Both the position numbers and the translations under genes were made by a program. DNA of 64,000 nucleotides, taken from assembly GCF_001905385.1 (NCBI RefSeq), contig NZ_LIPF01000001.1, forward strand, positions 486,765-550,764. The letters are read 5' to 3'. Of this stretch, positions 55,723 to 64,000 are shown in pieces. Source of the stretch: Streptomyces sp. CB02414. Lineage in GTDB: Bacteria > Actinomycetota > Actinomycetes > Streptomycetales > Streptomycetaceae. The notes under the pieces were generated by a model, which was given only the letters and a program-made list of their open reading frames with translations, had not been told where the DNA came from and did no database searches. The number at the start of each line of letters is the position of its first letter. Positions within the stretch are counted from its first letter, which is position 1.

Positions 55723-57171
55723 TCAGCCGTGGTCCGCGTCCGAGGGGGACGCGGCGGGCCGGGCGCGGCGCCTGCGGACGGCGACGGCCACGAGGGCCGC
55801 GGCCACCAGCAGCAGGGCACCGGCCGTGAGGGAGACGGGGAGTGCGGGGAAGTCACCGTTGTCGCCGTTGTCACCGTCGCCGGCGGCGCCGGCGACGGGT
55901 TCGGCGGCGGGATTGTCCGGCCCGGTGGTCTTCTCCGGCTGCGGGCTCGCGCTCGCCGTCGGCGCGCTGCCCAGGTCGGGCAGGGCGGGCAGCTCGGCGT
56001 CGGCGGTGAGGGCGACGGCGAGGGACACCGGGTCCATCTCGGTGCCCGCCTGGTAGATGCCGCCGAAGGCCTCGGCGCCGCGCGCGGTGAGCTTCGCGGG
56101 GGCCTCGGTGACCTTCACCAGGCCGTCGGCGGGCTTCAGGTCCCCGGCGGTGAAGGTGACCAGGGGCACTTTCCGGCCGTTCAGGTCCGGGCTCTTCACG
56201 TCGGCGTAGAGCGTGCCCTCGCCGCCTTGGACCTCGGCCCGTACGCCGCTCAGGCTCAGGTCGAGGCCGTGCGCGCCGGTGAAGCGGACCGCGCCGTCGA
56301 AGGCCGCGGTGAGGGCGCCGTTCTCGTACGTGCCCTCGCCGCCGGGGAAGCGGAAGAGGGCGCCGCCGTCCTGGGCGCCCGCGGTCAGGGCCCACGTGCC
56401 GTCGGCGATGTCGCCGGTGACATACTCGCGGAAGGTGCGGCGCACGCCCCAGTCGACGGCGCCGTCCTCGATGGCGCCGTCTGGAGTCCGCCTGCTCTCC
56501 GGTGACTCGGCGGGCGTGCTCGACGGCTGCTTCTCCTGCCGCTGCCGGGCCGCCGCCTGCACGTCGGCGGACAGGCTCACCGGGTCCAGCGCGGTGCCGG
56601 CGGTGTAGTACCCGGCGAAGGACCGGGCGCCCTCGGCGGTGAGGGTGGCGGGCAGGTTGTTGAGGGCCACGGTGCTGCCGCCGCCTCGCATGTCGATGCC
56701 GCCGAGGGAGAGTGCGGCGAAGGGCACCTGACGGGACGTCGTGACCGTCCCGGTGTCCTTCGCCTTGCTGGTGACGTCCACGTAGAGCGTGCCGGTGGAG
56801 CCGGCGATGCTCACGGTGGGACGGCTGAGGGTGAGGTCGAGCTGGTGGGTGCCCGTGCCGGTGCGGTGGCCGAGGAAGTGGACGCCGCCGGAGAAGGCGG
56901 CGCGGAAGGCGCCGGTGTCGCCGTCGTAGGTGCCGGCCGCCGAGTGGAAGCGGAATGTGCTGCCGCCGACGGTGGCGGCTCCCCCGCTCAGGGAGTAACC
57001 GCCCTTCGCGACGGGCCCGGTGACGTAGCGCTGGAACGACGACTTGATGCCCCAGTCCAGCCGTCCGCCCCGCACGGTCCGGCTCTCGGCGTGCGCGGCG
57101 GCGGCGGGGAGCAGGGCCGAGAGAACCGCCGCGCACAACACGGTGACCAGGACGCGAAGACGGGCGGGCAT
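55723..57171 (-). CDS. HtaA-domain membrane-anchored heme-binding protein
   Basis: 482 residues, ATG 57171. Signal peptide (MPARLRVLVTVLCAAVLSAL...), two HtaA domains (WGIKSSFQRYV near residue 40; WGVRRTFREYV near 245), a Pro/Ser-rich linker and a C-terminal membrane helix (SLTAGALLLVAAALVAVAV) with basic tail. No LPxTG-type motif is seen, so it is held by its helix. First gene of the HtaA pair. The iron box at 57210-57228 lies between it and divergent hmuT, so both are iron-regulated. Confidence 0.87.
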   Translation of the reverse strand: MPARLRVLVTVLCAAVLSALLPAAAAHAESRTVRGGRLDWGIKSSFQRYVTGPVAKGGYSLSGGAATVGGSTFRFHSAAGTYDGDTGAFRAAFSGGVHFLGHRTGTGTHQLDLTLSRPTVSIAGSTGTLYVDVTSKAKDTGTVTTSRQVPFAALSLGGIDMRGGGSTVALNNLPATLTAEGARSFAGYYTAGTALDPVSLSADVQAAARQRQEKQPSSTPAESPESRRTPDGAIEDGAVDWGVRRTFREYVTGDIADGTWALTAGAQDGGALFRFPGGEGTYENGALTAAFDGAVRFTGAHGLDLSLSGVRAEVQGGEGTLYADVKSPDLNGRKVPLVTFTAGDLKPADGLVKVTEAPAKLTARGAEAFGGIYQAGTEMDPVSLAVALTADAELPALPDLGSAPTASASPQPEKTTGPDNPAAEPVAGAAGDGDNGDNGDFPALPVSLTAGALLLVAAALVAVAVRRRRARPAASPSDADHG

Positions 57172-57209
57172 GCGAAGTCCTCCGGATCGGGGGGCCGGTA
57201 GCGAACGAA

Positions 57210-57228
57210 GGTAAGGCTAACCTAAGCT
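57210..57228. promoter_or_regulatory. Iron box between htaA and hmuT
   Basis: GAAGGTAAGGCTAACCTAA, matching TTAGGTTAGGCTAACCTAA at 16 of 19 positions. It serves divergent heme genes and is the second iron box of the locus. Confidence 0.8.
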
Positions 57229-57273
57229 CTAGTCGACTGATACTGGCGGTCGACGGAAAGGACGGACGGAACC

Positions 57274-58296
57274 GTGCGACGCTTGCGAAACCGACTGGCG
57301 GGAGCACTGCTGTCCGTGCTCGCCCTGACCCTGACCGCGACCGGATGCGGAGGTTCTTCCGAGGCCTCGTCCGGCACCGGGCCGGGGGCCGCTTCGGCGG
57401 CAGGGCCCGTCACCGACCGGGTGGAACCGCTCGCGGAGAGACCCGAGCCCAGACTCCCCGTGACCGTCCGCTCCGCCGACGGCGAGCAGGTGGAGGTCGA
57501 GCGGGCCGAACGGATCGTCCCCCTCTCCGGCAGCCTCAGCGAGATCGTGTTCACGCTCGGGCTCGGCGACCGGGTCGTCGCCCGGGACGTCACCGCCACC
57601 TTCGAACAGGCGGCGCAGCTCCCCGTGGTCACCCGGGGCCACGACGTCTCCGCCGAGAGCGTGCTGTCCCTGAAGCCGGACCTGGTGATCGCCGAGACCA
57701 CCACCGGACCGGAGGAGGCCGTGGACCAGATCCGCGCCGCCGGAGTGCCGGTGCTGTTCGTGGAGGCGGCCAAGGGCCTGGACGACGTGGGCCCGCGCAT
57801 CCAGGCGGTCGCCGACGCGCTCGGCGTACCGGCGGCCGGTGCGGAGCTGACCCGGCGTTCGGAGCAGCGGATCGAGGCCGTGCGAGAGGACGTCCCGCGA
57901 GGGGAGAAGCCCCGGGTCGCCTTCCTGTACCTGCGCGGCTCGGCCTCCGTGTACCTGATCGGCGGCGCGGACTCCGGTGCCGGTTCGCTGATCGAGGCGG
58001 CCGGCGCGGTGGACGCCGGGGCGGCCTCGGGCCTGGAGAAGGACTTCACCGCGATCACCAGCGAGGCACTGGTGAAGGCGGCGCCCGACGCGATCCTCGT
58101 GATGAGCAAGGGCCTGGAATCGGTCGGCGGCGTCGACGGGCTGGTCAAGATCCCCGGCATCGCCCAGACCCCGGCCGGGATGGACCGCCGTATCGTCTCC
58201 GTCGAGGACGGCGTGCTCCTCAACTACGGCCCGCGCACCGACCAGGTGCTCGAGTCGGTCGTGACCCAGCTGTACGGCGAGGACGGCGCCCGGTGA
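57274..58296 (+). CDS. hmuT: Hemin-binding lipoprotein (HmuT)
   Basis: 340 residues. Type II signal peptide with the lipid Cys in TATGCGG (near residue 26). The mature part is a helical-backbone-bridged binding protein of the heme/siderophore (BtuF-like) class: RIVPLSGSLSEIVFTLGL near the start, DLVIAETTTGPEEAV and AGVPVLFVEAAKGLD in the middle, FTAITSEALVKAAPDAILV near the end. Forms an operon with hmuU and hmuV, with 4-base overlaps. Confidence 0.92.
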   Translation: MRRLRNRLAGALLSVLALTLTATGCGGSSEASSGTGPGAASAAGPVTDRVEPLAERPEPRLPVTVRSADGEQVEVERAERIVPLSGSLSEIVFTLGLGDRVVARDVTATFEQAAQLPVVTRGHDVSAESVLSLKPDLVIAETTTGPEEAVDQIRAAGVPVLFVEAAKGLDDVGPRIQAVADALGVPAAGAELTRRSEQRIEAVREDVPRGEKPRVAFLYLRGSASVYLIGGADSGAGSLIEAAGAVDAGAASGLEKDFTAITSEALVKAAPDAILVMSKGLESVGGVDGLVKIPGIAQTPAGMDRRIVSVEDGVLLNYGPRTDQVLESVVTQLYGEDGAR

Positions 58297-59384
58297 CCGT
58301 ACTGGACAAGCCCGCACGCCCCGAGGCGCCCGCCGCGGCGCCCCCGCCCCGCACCCGGCGCACCACCGCCTGGCTGCTGACGGCCGCCCTGACCGCCGGT
58401 CTCCTCCTCCTGGTCCCGGTCGCGGCCGGGACCGGCGCCTACCCGATCCCGGTCGCCGACGTACTGGGCTCGGTACTGCACCACACCGGCCTCGGCGGCA
58501 CCGGGCTGGACCGGGTGGCCGACTCCGTGCTGTGGAACGTGCGGTTCCCGAGGATCGTGCTGGCGCTGCTGGTCGGCGCCTCGCTGGGCTGCGCGGGCGC
58601 GCTGATGCAGGGCGTGTTCGGCAACCCGCTCGCCGAGCCGGGTGTCATCGGCGTCTCCTCCGGCGCGGCGGTCGGCGCGGTCGCCGCCATCGCGTTCGGC
58701 CTGAACTTCCTCGGCAACTGGACGGTGTCCGTCTTCGCCTTCGTCTCCGGCCTGATCACCGTCCTGGTCGTCTACGCGATGTCCCGCTCGGGCGGCCGTA
58801 CGGAGGTCGTGACGCTGATCCTGACCGGCATCGCGGTCAACGCCTTCGCGGGGGCGCTGATCGGCCTGTTCCTGTTCTTCGCGGACACGGCGGCGGTCAA
58901 CCAGATCACCTTCTGGCAACTGGGCTCGCTCGCCCAGGCGACCTGGCCGAAGGTGCTGGCGGTGCTGCCGTGCGCGGCGCTCGGGCTCGGCGTCGCCCCG
59001 CTGTACGCCCGCCGCCTGGACCTCCTGGCCCTCGGTGAGCGTCCGGCCCGGCACCTGGGCGTGGACGTGGAGCGGCTGCGGATCGTCCTGGTCCTGGTGA
59101 TCGCGCTGCTGACCGCGGCGGCGGTGAGCGTGGCCGGGGTCATCGGCTTCGTCGGCCTGGTCGTCCCGCACCTGCTGCGGATGGTGGCAGGCCCGGGGCA
59201 CCGGTTCCTGATCCCGGGCAGCGCGCTGCTCGGCGCGCTGGTGCTGCTCGCCGCGGACCTGGCGGCCCGTACGGTCGCCGAGCCCGCCGAGCTGCCGCTC
59301 GGGGTACTGACGGCGCTGCTGGGCAGCCCGTTCTTCTTCTGGCTGCTGCGCCGCACCCGGCGCAGGCAAGGGGGTTGGGCATGA
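58293..59384 (+). CDS. hmuU: Hemin ABC transporter permease HmuU
   Basis: 363 residues from GTG 58293 (GTGA overlap with hmuT). FecCD-type permease with about ten membrane helices. Motifs: LLVGASLGCAGALMQGVFGN, NPLAEPGVIGVSSGAA, and near the C-terminus GVIGFVGLVVPHLLRMVAG (contacts the ATPase). A Pro/Ala-rich cytoplasmic N-terminus of about 25 residues precedes the first helix. Confidence 0.92.
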   Translation: MTVLDKPARPEAPAAAPPPRTRRTTAWLLTAALTAGLLLLVPVAAGTGAYPIPVADVLGSVLHHTGLGGTGLDRVADSVLWNVRFPRIVLALLVGASLGCAGALMQGVFGNPLAEPGVIGVSSGAAVGAVAAIAFGLNFLGNWTVSVFAFVSGLITVLVVYAMSRSGGRTEVVTLILTGIAVNAFAGALIGLFLFFADTAAVNQITFWQLGSLAQATWPKVLAVLPCAALGLGVAPLYARRLDLLALGERPARHLGVDVERLRIVLVLVIALLTAAAVSVAGVIGFVGLVVPHLLRMVAGPGHRFLIPGSALLGALVLLAADLAARTVAEPAELPLGVLTALLGSPFFFWLLRRTRRRQGGWA

Positions 59385-60259
59385 GGAGCACCGCGGGCAC
59401 GCGGGGCACGAGGACCGCGCACGCCAGGGGGCTGCTGCGCCTCGTCCCGTCCCGTCCGGTGCCGCCACCCCCGGCCGCGCCCGGCGACGTGCTCGCCGAG
59501 GCGGAGGGCGTCCGCGTCCACCTCGGCGGCCGGCCGGTCCTGGACGGCGTGGACGTCACCGTCCGGGCGGGCGAGGTGCTCGCGCTGGTGGGCCCCAACG
59601 GCGCGGGCAAATCCACCCTGTTGGGGGCCCTGGCCGCCGACGTCCCGGCCGCCGAGGGTGTCGTACGGGTGCACGGCCGCCCGGCGACGGACTGGTCCGC
59701 GCCCGAACTCGCCCTGCGGCGGGCCGTGCTGCCCCAGTCGGCGTCGCTGTCCTTCCCGTTCCCGGTCGAGGAGGTGGTCCGGATGGGCCGGGCCCCGTGG
59801 GCGGGCACCGGCCTGGCGGACGAGGACGACGCGGCGGTGGCCGACGCGATGGGGCGCACCGAGGTCACCGGCTTCGCCGGGCGCCCGTTCTCGGCGCTCA
59901 GCGGCGGCGAGCGGGCCCGGGTGGCGCTGGCCCGGGTCCTCGCCCAACGCGCCCCGCTGCTCCTGCTGGACGAGCCGACGGCGGCGCTGGACCTGCGCCA
60001 CCAGGAGCTGGTGCTGCGGCTGTGCCGGGAGCGGGCGCGGGCCGGGGACGCGGTGGCCGTCGTCCTGCACGACCTGGCGCTGGCGGCCGCGTACGCGGAC
60101 CGGGTCGCGGTCCTGCGGGCCGGCCGGATCGCGGCCGACGGCCCCCCGGCGCGCGTCTTCTCCGAGGAACTGCTCTCCGAGGTCTACGACCAGCCGGTGG
60201 AGGTACTGCCGCACCCGCGCACCGGTGCCGTACTGGTCCTGCCGCGCCGCGATCCGTGA
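59381..60259 (+). CDS. hmuV: Hemin ABC transporter ATPase HmuV
   Basis: 292 residues; ATG 59381 overlaps the hmuU stop (ATGA). ATPase motifs: LVGPNGAGKSTLL (Walker A), FSALSGGERARVALA (signature), LLLLDEPTAALDL (Walker B) and VAVVLHDLALAAA (switch His). An N-terminal Arg/Pro-rich extension of about 35 residues precedes the ABC domain, longer than in Gram-negative HmuV. Completes HmuTUV. Confidence 0.92.
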   Translation: MRSTAGTRGTRTAHARGLLRLVPSRPVPPPPAAPGDVLAEAEGVRVHLGGRPVLDGVDVTVRAGEVLALVGPNGAGKSTLLGALAADVPAAEGVVRVHGRPATDWSAPELALRRAVLPQSASLSFPFPVEEVVRMGRAPWAGTGLADEDDAAVADAMGRTEVTGFAGRPFSALSGGERARVALARVLAQRAPLLLLDEPTAALDLRHQELVLRLCRERARAGDAVAVVLHDLALAAAYADRVAVLRAGRIAADGPPARVFSEELLSEVYDQPVEVLPHPRTGAVLVLPRRDP

Positions 60260-60359
60260 GCCGAGGTCACGGAGAGGCGGCGGTACCCGGTCCCGGCGTC
60301 CGGGCGCCACCTCGCCCCGGTAGGGTTCGCCTCCGGGAAGGGGAAGGTGAAGGAACCTG

Positions 60360-61349
60360 ATGAGCAGGGATCGCGGCCCTCGTAGGCCCCGCAGGCTTGG
60401 CAAGCACGCGCTGGTGGCCGCCTCGGCGACCGCTTTGTCGTTGACGGCGAGCGGATGCGTGGTGGTGCACGGCGAGCGCGAGGTGCTGCCGTCGGCCACC
60501 CGGGCCGAGGCCGCGAAGGCGCTCCAGCAGTTCACCTCCGCGTACAACGCGGCCGACAAGGCGTACGACGCCTCCCTGGACGCCGAGCACACCACGGGCG
60601 CCCTCGCCGCCATCGACTCGGCGCGGCTGAAGGCGGGCCGGACCAACCACCCGGACGGCAACCCGTCGCACGCTCCGCTGGAGCTGACGGACGCCGAGTT
60701 CACCATCCCGAAGAAGGCGGGCTGGCCGCGCTGGTTCGTCGCGGACGCCAAGGGCAACAAGGGCGGCGAGGCGCACTGGCTGCTGGTGTTCACCAAGCAC
60801 GGCCTGGACGAGACCTGGCAGGCGGCGTACCTGACGCTGGTCGCGCCGGACAAGGTCCCGGAGTTCAAGACGGACGCGGACGGCTGGGCCGAGGCCGTCC
60901 CCGCCGGCTCCACGGACGTGGCGATACCCCCCGCCGACCTGAGCAAGGGCTACACGACGTACCTGAAGGACGGCGGCGAGGCCTTCGGCGAAGGCGTCCA
61001 CACCAGTTCCTGGCGCGAGCTGCGGCAGAAGCGGGCGACGCGCCCCGGACTGGCCACCCAGTACATCGACGAGCCGCTGACGAACGACGACTACGCGCCG
61101 CTGGCGCTGCGCACGAAGGACGGCGGGGCGGCGGTCTTCTTCAGTTCCCGCCACTACGAGAAGCAGACGGCGGCGCGGGGCGCGGCCGTGCCGACGCCGA
61201 ACAAGGACGTGCTGGCGCTGACGGACGGCGAGATCAAGCAGTCGCTGACGATGGAGTTCGTCTCCAACCAGCTGGCCCTCGACCCGGCGGACGGACCGGT
61301 GACGATCCTGGGCCGGGTCCAGGGCCTGACGTCGGCGAAGGGCGAGTAG
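60360..61349 (+). CDS. Hypothetical lipoprotein
   Basis: 329 residues, ATG 60360 with AAGGA. Type II signal peptide; lipid Cys in LTASGCVVVHG near residue 33. The mature domain has Trp-rich strands (GWPRWFVADAKGNKGG, HWLLVFTKHGLDETW) and a long helix-rich tail. No family recognised with confidence. A 100-base gap separates it from hmuV, so it may form its own unit. Confidence 0.78.
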   Translation: MSRDRGPRRPRRLGKHALVAASATALSLTASGCVVVHGEREVLPSATRAEAAKALQQFTSAYNAADKAYDASLDAEHTTGALAAIDSARLKAGRTNHPDGNPSHAPLELTDAEFTIPKKAGWPRWFVADAKGNKGGEAHWLLVFTKHGLDETWQAAYLTLVAPDKVPEFKTDADGWAEAVPAGSTDVAIPPADLSKGYTTYLKDGGEAFGEGVHTSSWRELRQKRATRPGLATQYIDEPLTNDDYAPLALRTKDGGAAVFFSSRHYEKQTAARGAAVPTPNKDVLALTDGEIKQSLTMEFVSNQLALDPADGPVTILGRVQGLTSAKGE

Positions 61350-61361
61350 CCCCGGGCGCGG

Positions 61362-62093
61362 TCAGCGGCGCAGGGGCCAGACGGCGCCCGCGTGGTCGCC
61401 GTCCGCGCCGGCGTACCGGGCGCAGGCGTCGGTGAGGATCTCCAGCAGGGTCAGCGGGTCCGGCAGCGGGTGCTCGGGGCCGCGCACCCAGTGCACCGTA
61501 CGGTCCTCGCCGGGCAGCCGGGCGGGCGGTACGAGCACGTAGGAGCCGCGGCAGTGCCAGCGCAGCCCCGGGTGCTCGTCCATCGTCTCGGGGTGGCAGT
61601 CCAGCTCGCAGGGCCACCACTCGTCCTCGTCCTCGGGGGTGCCGCGGGTGAGGGTGAACAGCAGCATGCGGCCGTCGTCGCTCTCGGCGACCGGACCGAT
61701 CTCGACACCGGCCTCGAGGAGCCTCCGCAGCGCCTCACGACCGGCCTCCAAGGGCACGTCGAGGACGTCGTGCACCATGCCGGTCGCGGTGATGAAGTTG
61801 GCCTCCGGCTGGTGCCGGGCCCAGCGCTCGATCTGCGCGCGATCCGTCGTCGACTGGGTCTGCCAGGCGAACGACACCGGGTGCCGGGCGGGGGTGGGGC
61901 AGCCGACGCGCTCGCAGGAGCAGCGGTATCCGGCCGGGTGCGCGGCGGGCGCCAGCGGCAGTCCCGCACCGGCGGCGGCGAGCAGCAGATCCTCCCGGCC
62001 ACCGTCACCGGCGGCCTCCTTGGGGCGGCGTCCGCGCAGCCACGAGGAGAGTTTGCCCTGCAGACCGCTCCGACCGCCGAACTCCGCGCTCAT
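61362..62093 (-). CDS. Bifunctional DNA primase/polymerase-like protein
   Basis: 243 residues, ATG 62093 with AGGAG. The middle matches the N-terminal prim-pol fold of actinobacterial proteins: LAPAAHPAGYRCSCERVGCP (Cys pair), GCPTPARHPVSFAWQTQS, TATGMVHDVLDVPLEAG and the late WHCRGSYVLVPPARLPG. The expected metal-binding Asp pair DVLDVP is visible, but the family role is unknown and most such proteins are stand-alone. N-terminal 45 residues are basic. Confidence 0.75.
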   Translation of the reverse strand: MSAEFGGRSGLQGKLSSWLRGRRPKEAAGDGGREDLLLAAAGAGLPLAPAAHPAGYRCSCERVGCPTPARHPVSFAWQTQSTTDRAQIERWARHQPEANFITATGMVHDVLDVPLEAGREALRRLLEAGVEIGPVAESDDGRMLLFTLTRGTPEDEDEWWPCELDCHPETMDEHPGLRWHCRGSYVLVPPARLPGEDRTVHWVRGPEHPLPDPLTLLEILTDACARYAGADGDHAGAVWPLRR

Positions 62094-62212
62094 CAATCTC
62101 CTCGCCTCGCCGTCGTGCGCTCCAGCATGCCCTATCGTCGCACCATTGCGCGCTTCGGGGTCGGGAAGGGACAAACTTCCCTGGTCAGGCTGGATTGGCC
62201 GAAACCTTTCGA

Positions 62213-62854
62213 TCAGCGCGGGGCGAGCCCGTGCAGGGCGTAGTCGACAAGCGTGTCGGTGTACTCGTGGGAGATCGGGGCCGTGCGCTGGAGCCAGCGC
62301 TGGGCGAGCGGGGAGACGAAGAGTTCGAGCGCGATGCGCGGGTCGAGATCCGCACGGACGTGGCCGGCGTCCTGGGCCGCGCGCAGCCGGTCGACGAACA
62401 GCTGGAGCGACGGGTCCAGGAGCTCGGTGAGGAACGTCCGCCCGAGCTGCTCGTTGACCACGCCCTCCGCGGCGAGGGCACGGTAGGGAGCCTCGAACCC
62501 GGGATCGCACAGTTCGTCGACGGTGGCACGCAGCACGCTCTTCAGGTCGGCGGCGAGGTCGCCGGTGTCGGGGATGCCCACGCCCTGCTCCCCTGCCTCC
62601 TGCACGGCCCGGTCGCCGAGGTCGAGGAAGGCCTCCAGCAGGACGTCCGCCTTGGAGGACCACCAGCGGTAGATCGTCTGCTTGCCGACGCCGGCACGGG
62701 CGGCGATGCCCTCGATCGTGGTCCTCGGGTAGCCGACCTCGGCGACCAGCGCGAGGGCCGCGTCGTAGATGGCACGGCGGGACCGCTGACTGCGGCGGCT
62801 GACGTCGGGGTGCGGCTTGTCGGGCGGGGCGGGGGTGGATTTCTCGTCGGCCAT
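62213..62854 (-). CDS. TetR-family transcriptional regulator
   Basis: 213 residues, ATG 62854. N-terminal helix-turn-helix (AIYDAALALVAEVGYPRTTI, then IAARAGVGKQTIYRWWSSKA), then a ligand-binding helical domain with TetR_C features (LFVSPLAQRWL). The palindrome at 62878-62890 just upstream suggests it represses itself and possibly the divergent small gene. Ligand unknown. Confidence 0.9.
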   Translation of the reverse strand: MADEKSTPAPPDKPHPDVSRRSQRSRRAIYDAALALVAEVGYPRTTIEGIAARAGVGKQTIYRWWSSKADVLLEAFLDLGDRAVQEAGEQGVGIPDTGDLAADLKSVLRATVDELCDPGFEAPYRALAAEGVVNEQLGRTFLTELLDPSLQLFVDRLRAAQDAGHVRADLDPRIALELFVSPLAQRWLQRTAPISHEYTDTLVDYALHGLAPR

Positions 62855-62877
62855 GGCTCGAACTTATCAGGTTGACA

Positions 62878-62890
62878 AGACGGTTCGTCT
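62878..62890. promoter_or_regulatory. TetR-type operator
   Basis: AGACG-GTT-CGTCT, a perfect dyad 24 bases before the TetR start, with a related half (GAGACGAG) near 62918-62925. It lies between divergent genes. Confidence 0.62.
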
Positions 62891-62968
62891 CGCCAGACAG
62901 TGGACCGTGACACAAACGAGACGAGCCGTATCGTCACGTTGACTTGCCGTCCGAGGAGAGGGAGCCCC

Positions 62969-63178
62969 ATGACCCGAGGTGGAGCCGGAAGCATGCTGGG
63001 CGTCGGCGGCACCCGCCGCAAGCTCGGCCGCGACGCACTGCGCGGCGGCGACCGCAGCGGCCGGAACAGCGGTGGCCCGGACCCGCTGGCCGAGAAGCGG
63101 GAACTGCTGCGCAAGCTCCAGGAGCGCCGACGCGAACAACGACAACAGGAGGAGGCCACCGACGAGAAGACCTCATGA
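62969..63178 (+). CDS. Small hypothetical protein (DUF6243-like)
   Basis: 69 residues, ATG 62969 with GGAGAGGGAG. Basic, with GVGGTRRKLGRDALRGGD and the charged helix DPLAEKRELLRKLQERRREQ. Similar short Streptomyces proteins are filed as DUF6243 (recalled, not checked). Divergent from the TetR gene, hence possibly its target. Confidence 0.7.
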   Translation: MTRGGAGSMLGVGGTRRKLGRDALRGGDRSGRNSGGPDPLAEKRELLRKLQERRREQRQQEEATDEKTS

Positions 63179-63263
63179 CGAGCCACGCGGCGCTCATCCC
63201 GGCCCCAGGCCCGTCGCGCCCGCCAGGAACACCAGGGTGCCGGGCCGGGCCGGCCGGCACAGC

Positions 63264-64000
63264 TCACGAGTTGGCCTCCCCCGACGGCCAGGCATCGCCC
63301 CAGTCCGCGTCACGGGCCGCCTTGTACAGGTCGCCGTGGCGCTTGGTGACCGTCCGCCGGCGCAACTGCTCGTCGGGCTCGCACAGGTCGATCAGCACCT
63401 GACCCTTGCGGATCTGCGGACGCCGGACCACCCGGGACGGCGCGGGCTCGACGGGGAACCGGGCGGCCGCGACGTAGCTGAACTTCTCGTCCTCGTAGGC
63501 GAGGGAGCCGCCCTTGACCTGCCGGTGCAGGCTGGACCGGCTGACCCGCGCCGCGAAGTGGCACCAGTCCGTGCCGGGCACGATGGGGCAGGCGGCGCTG
63601 TGCGGACAGGGCGCGGCGACCCGGAACCCGGCGGCGACCAGCCGGTCGCGGGCCTCGATCACCCGGGCGTACCCGTCCGGCGTACCGGCCTCCACGATCA
63701 CGACGGCCTGCGCGGCCGAGGCGGCGGCGTCGACGAGGGCGGCTCGGTCGGGGCCGGTCAGCTCGTTGAGCACGTAGGAGACGGTGACCAGGTCGGTGCC
63801 CGCCACGTCGAGCGCCGCTCCGATGCGGGCGCGCTGCCAGCGGACGTCACCCAGTTCCGGCAGGGCAGCGGCGATCTCCCGGCCGAGGGCGAGCGCGGGT
63901 TCGGCCCAGTCGAGCACGGTCACCGGTCGGGCGCCGGGCCAGGTGTCGTTGACGGCCCAGGTCGCGGCGCCGGTCCCGCCGCCCACGTCGGTGTGGCTGC
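63264..64000 (-). CDS. Rsm22-like SAM methyltransferase (N-terminus beyond window)
   Basis: Partial; the start lies right of the window. Methyltransferase motif GGGTGAATWAV is near the edge, then VTVLDWAEPALALGRE and VTVSYVLNEL. A Cys/His cluster CPHSAACPIVPGTDWCHF, as in the mitochondrial Rsm22 family, may bind a metal centre. Rsm22 proteins act in ribosome assembly, and some bacterial members are predicted rRNA methyltransferases. It ends with LYKAARDADWGDAWPSGE. Confidence 0.82.
   Translation of the reverse strand, partial: SHTDVGGGTGAATWAVNDTWPGARPVTVLDWAEPALALGREIAAALPELGDVRWQRARIGAALDVAGTDLVTVSYVLNELTGPDRAALVDAAASAAQAVVIVEAGTPDGYARVIEARDRLVAAGFRVAAPCPHSAACPIVPGTDWCHFAARVSRSSLHRQVKGGSLAYEDEKFSYVAAARFPVEPAPSRVVRRPQIRKGQVLIDLCEPDEQLRRRTVTKRHGDLYKAARDADWGDAWPSGEANS

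Overview
The window is high-GC actinobacterial chromosome, almost certainly Streptomyces and probably close to the S. coelicolor/S. lividans group. The maltose/amylase block, glnE, yefM/yoeB, nadE, glnA2, panB, map and a heme-uptake cluster occur in the order known from S. coelicolor, and third codon positions are strongly GC-biased. No rRNA, tRNA or CRISPR array was recognised. Coordinates are window positions, and starts were re-chosen from ribosome binding sites and family N-termini.

Region 1 (1-13.6 kb) handles starch and maltodextrin: a secreted amylase-pullulanase fusion (cut by the window edge), a secreted alpha-amylase, an intracellular alpha-glucosidase, the malEFG importer and the divergent LacI-type regulator malR. 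CTTGCA/TGCAAG repeats upstream of malE, malR and both secreted enzymes suggest one MalR regulon. Region 2 (13.6-23.5 kb) is core nitrogen and cofactor metabolism: a PAP2 membrane protein, glnE, a YefM/YoeB toxin-antitoxin pair with a TGTACA operator, a VOC protein, nadE, DUF305 and DUF3105 proteins, and glnA2.

Region 3 (about 23.4-32.5 kb) is a mobile island of visibly lower GC. An 88-bp direct repeat of the glnA2 3' end flanks it (23379-23466 and 32452-32539), so it appears integrated in that gene with the reading frame restored. It carries a RES/HEPN-domain protein with a membrane partner, an integrase remnant cut by a frameshifted IS5-type element, a GntR-Nudix (Pif-like) protein, and a divergent pair: a C5-cytosine methyltransferase and a MORC/MutL-type GHKL ATPase fused to a PD-(D/E)XK nuclease domain. 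The pair is the best candidate for an incompletely described defence system.

Region 4 (32.6-37.8 kb) is accessory-like. It holds a small membrane protein, a 77-residue double-glycine-leader peptide with its own terminator, and two divergent, translationally coupled operons: an XRE-TPR regulator with a SAM methyltransferase, and an RsbW-like ATPase, an aminoacyl-tRNA-synthetase-like protein without an anticodon domain, and an ASCH protein. This gene set is the second candidate for an undescribed system.

Region 5 (37.9-52.2 kb) contains a hydrolase, an MFS exporter, an EEP-family phosphatase/nuclease, panB, a DrrAB-type ABC exporter, a very large AfsR/SARP-like regulator, an M50 protease, an F420-dependent reductase and map. 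Region 6 (52.2-60.3 kb) is an iron-regulated heme acquisition locus: heme oxygenase behind an iron box, two cell-surface HtaA proteins (one with an LAxTG sortase signal), and HmuTUV. Region 7 (60.3-64 kb) has a lipoprotein, a primase/polymerase-like protein, a TetR regulator with a palindromic operator, a small protein and an Rsm22-like methyltransferase cut by the right edge.
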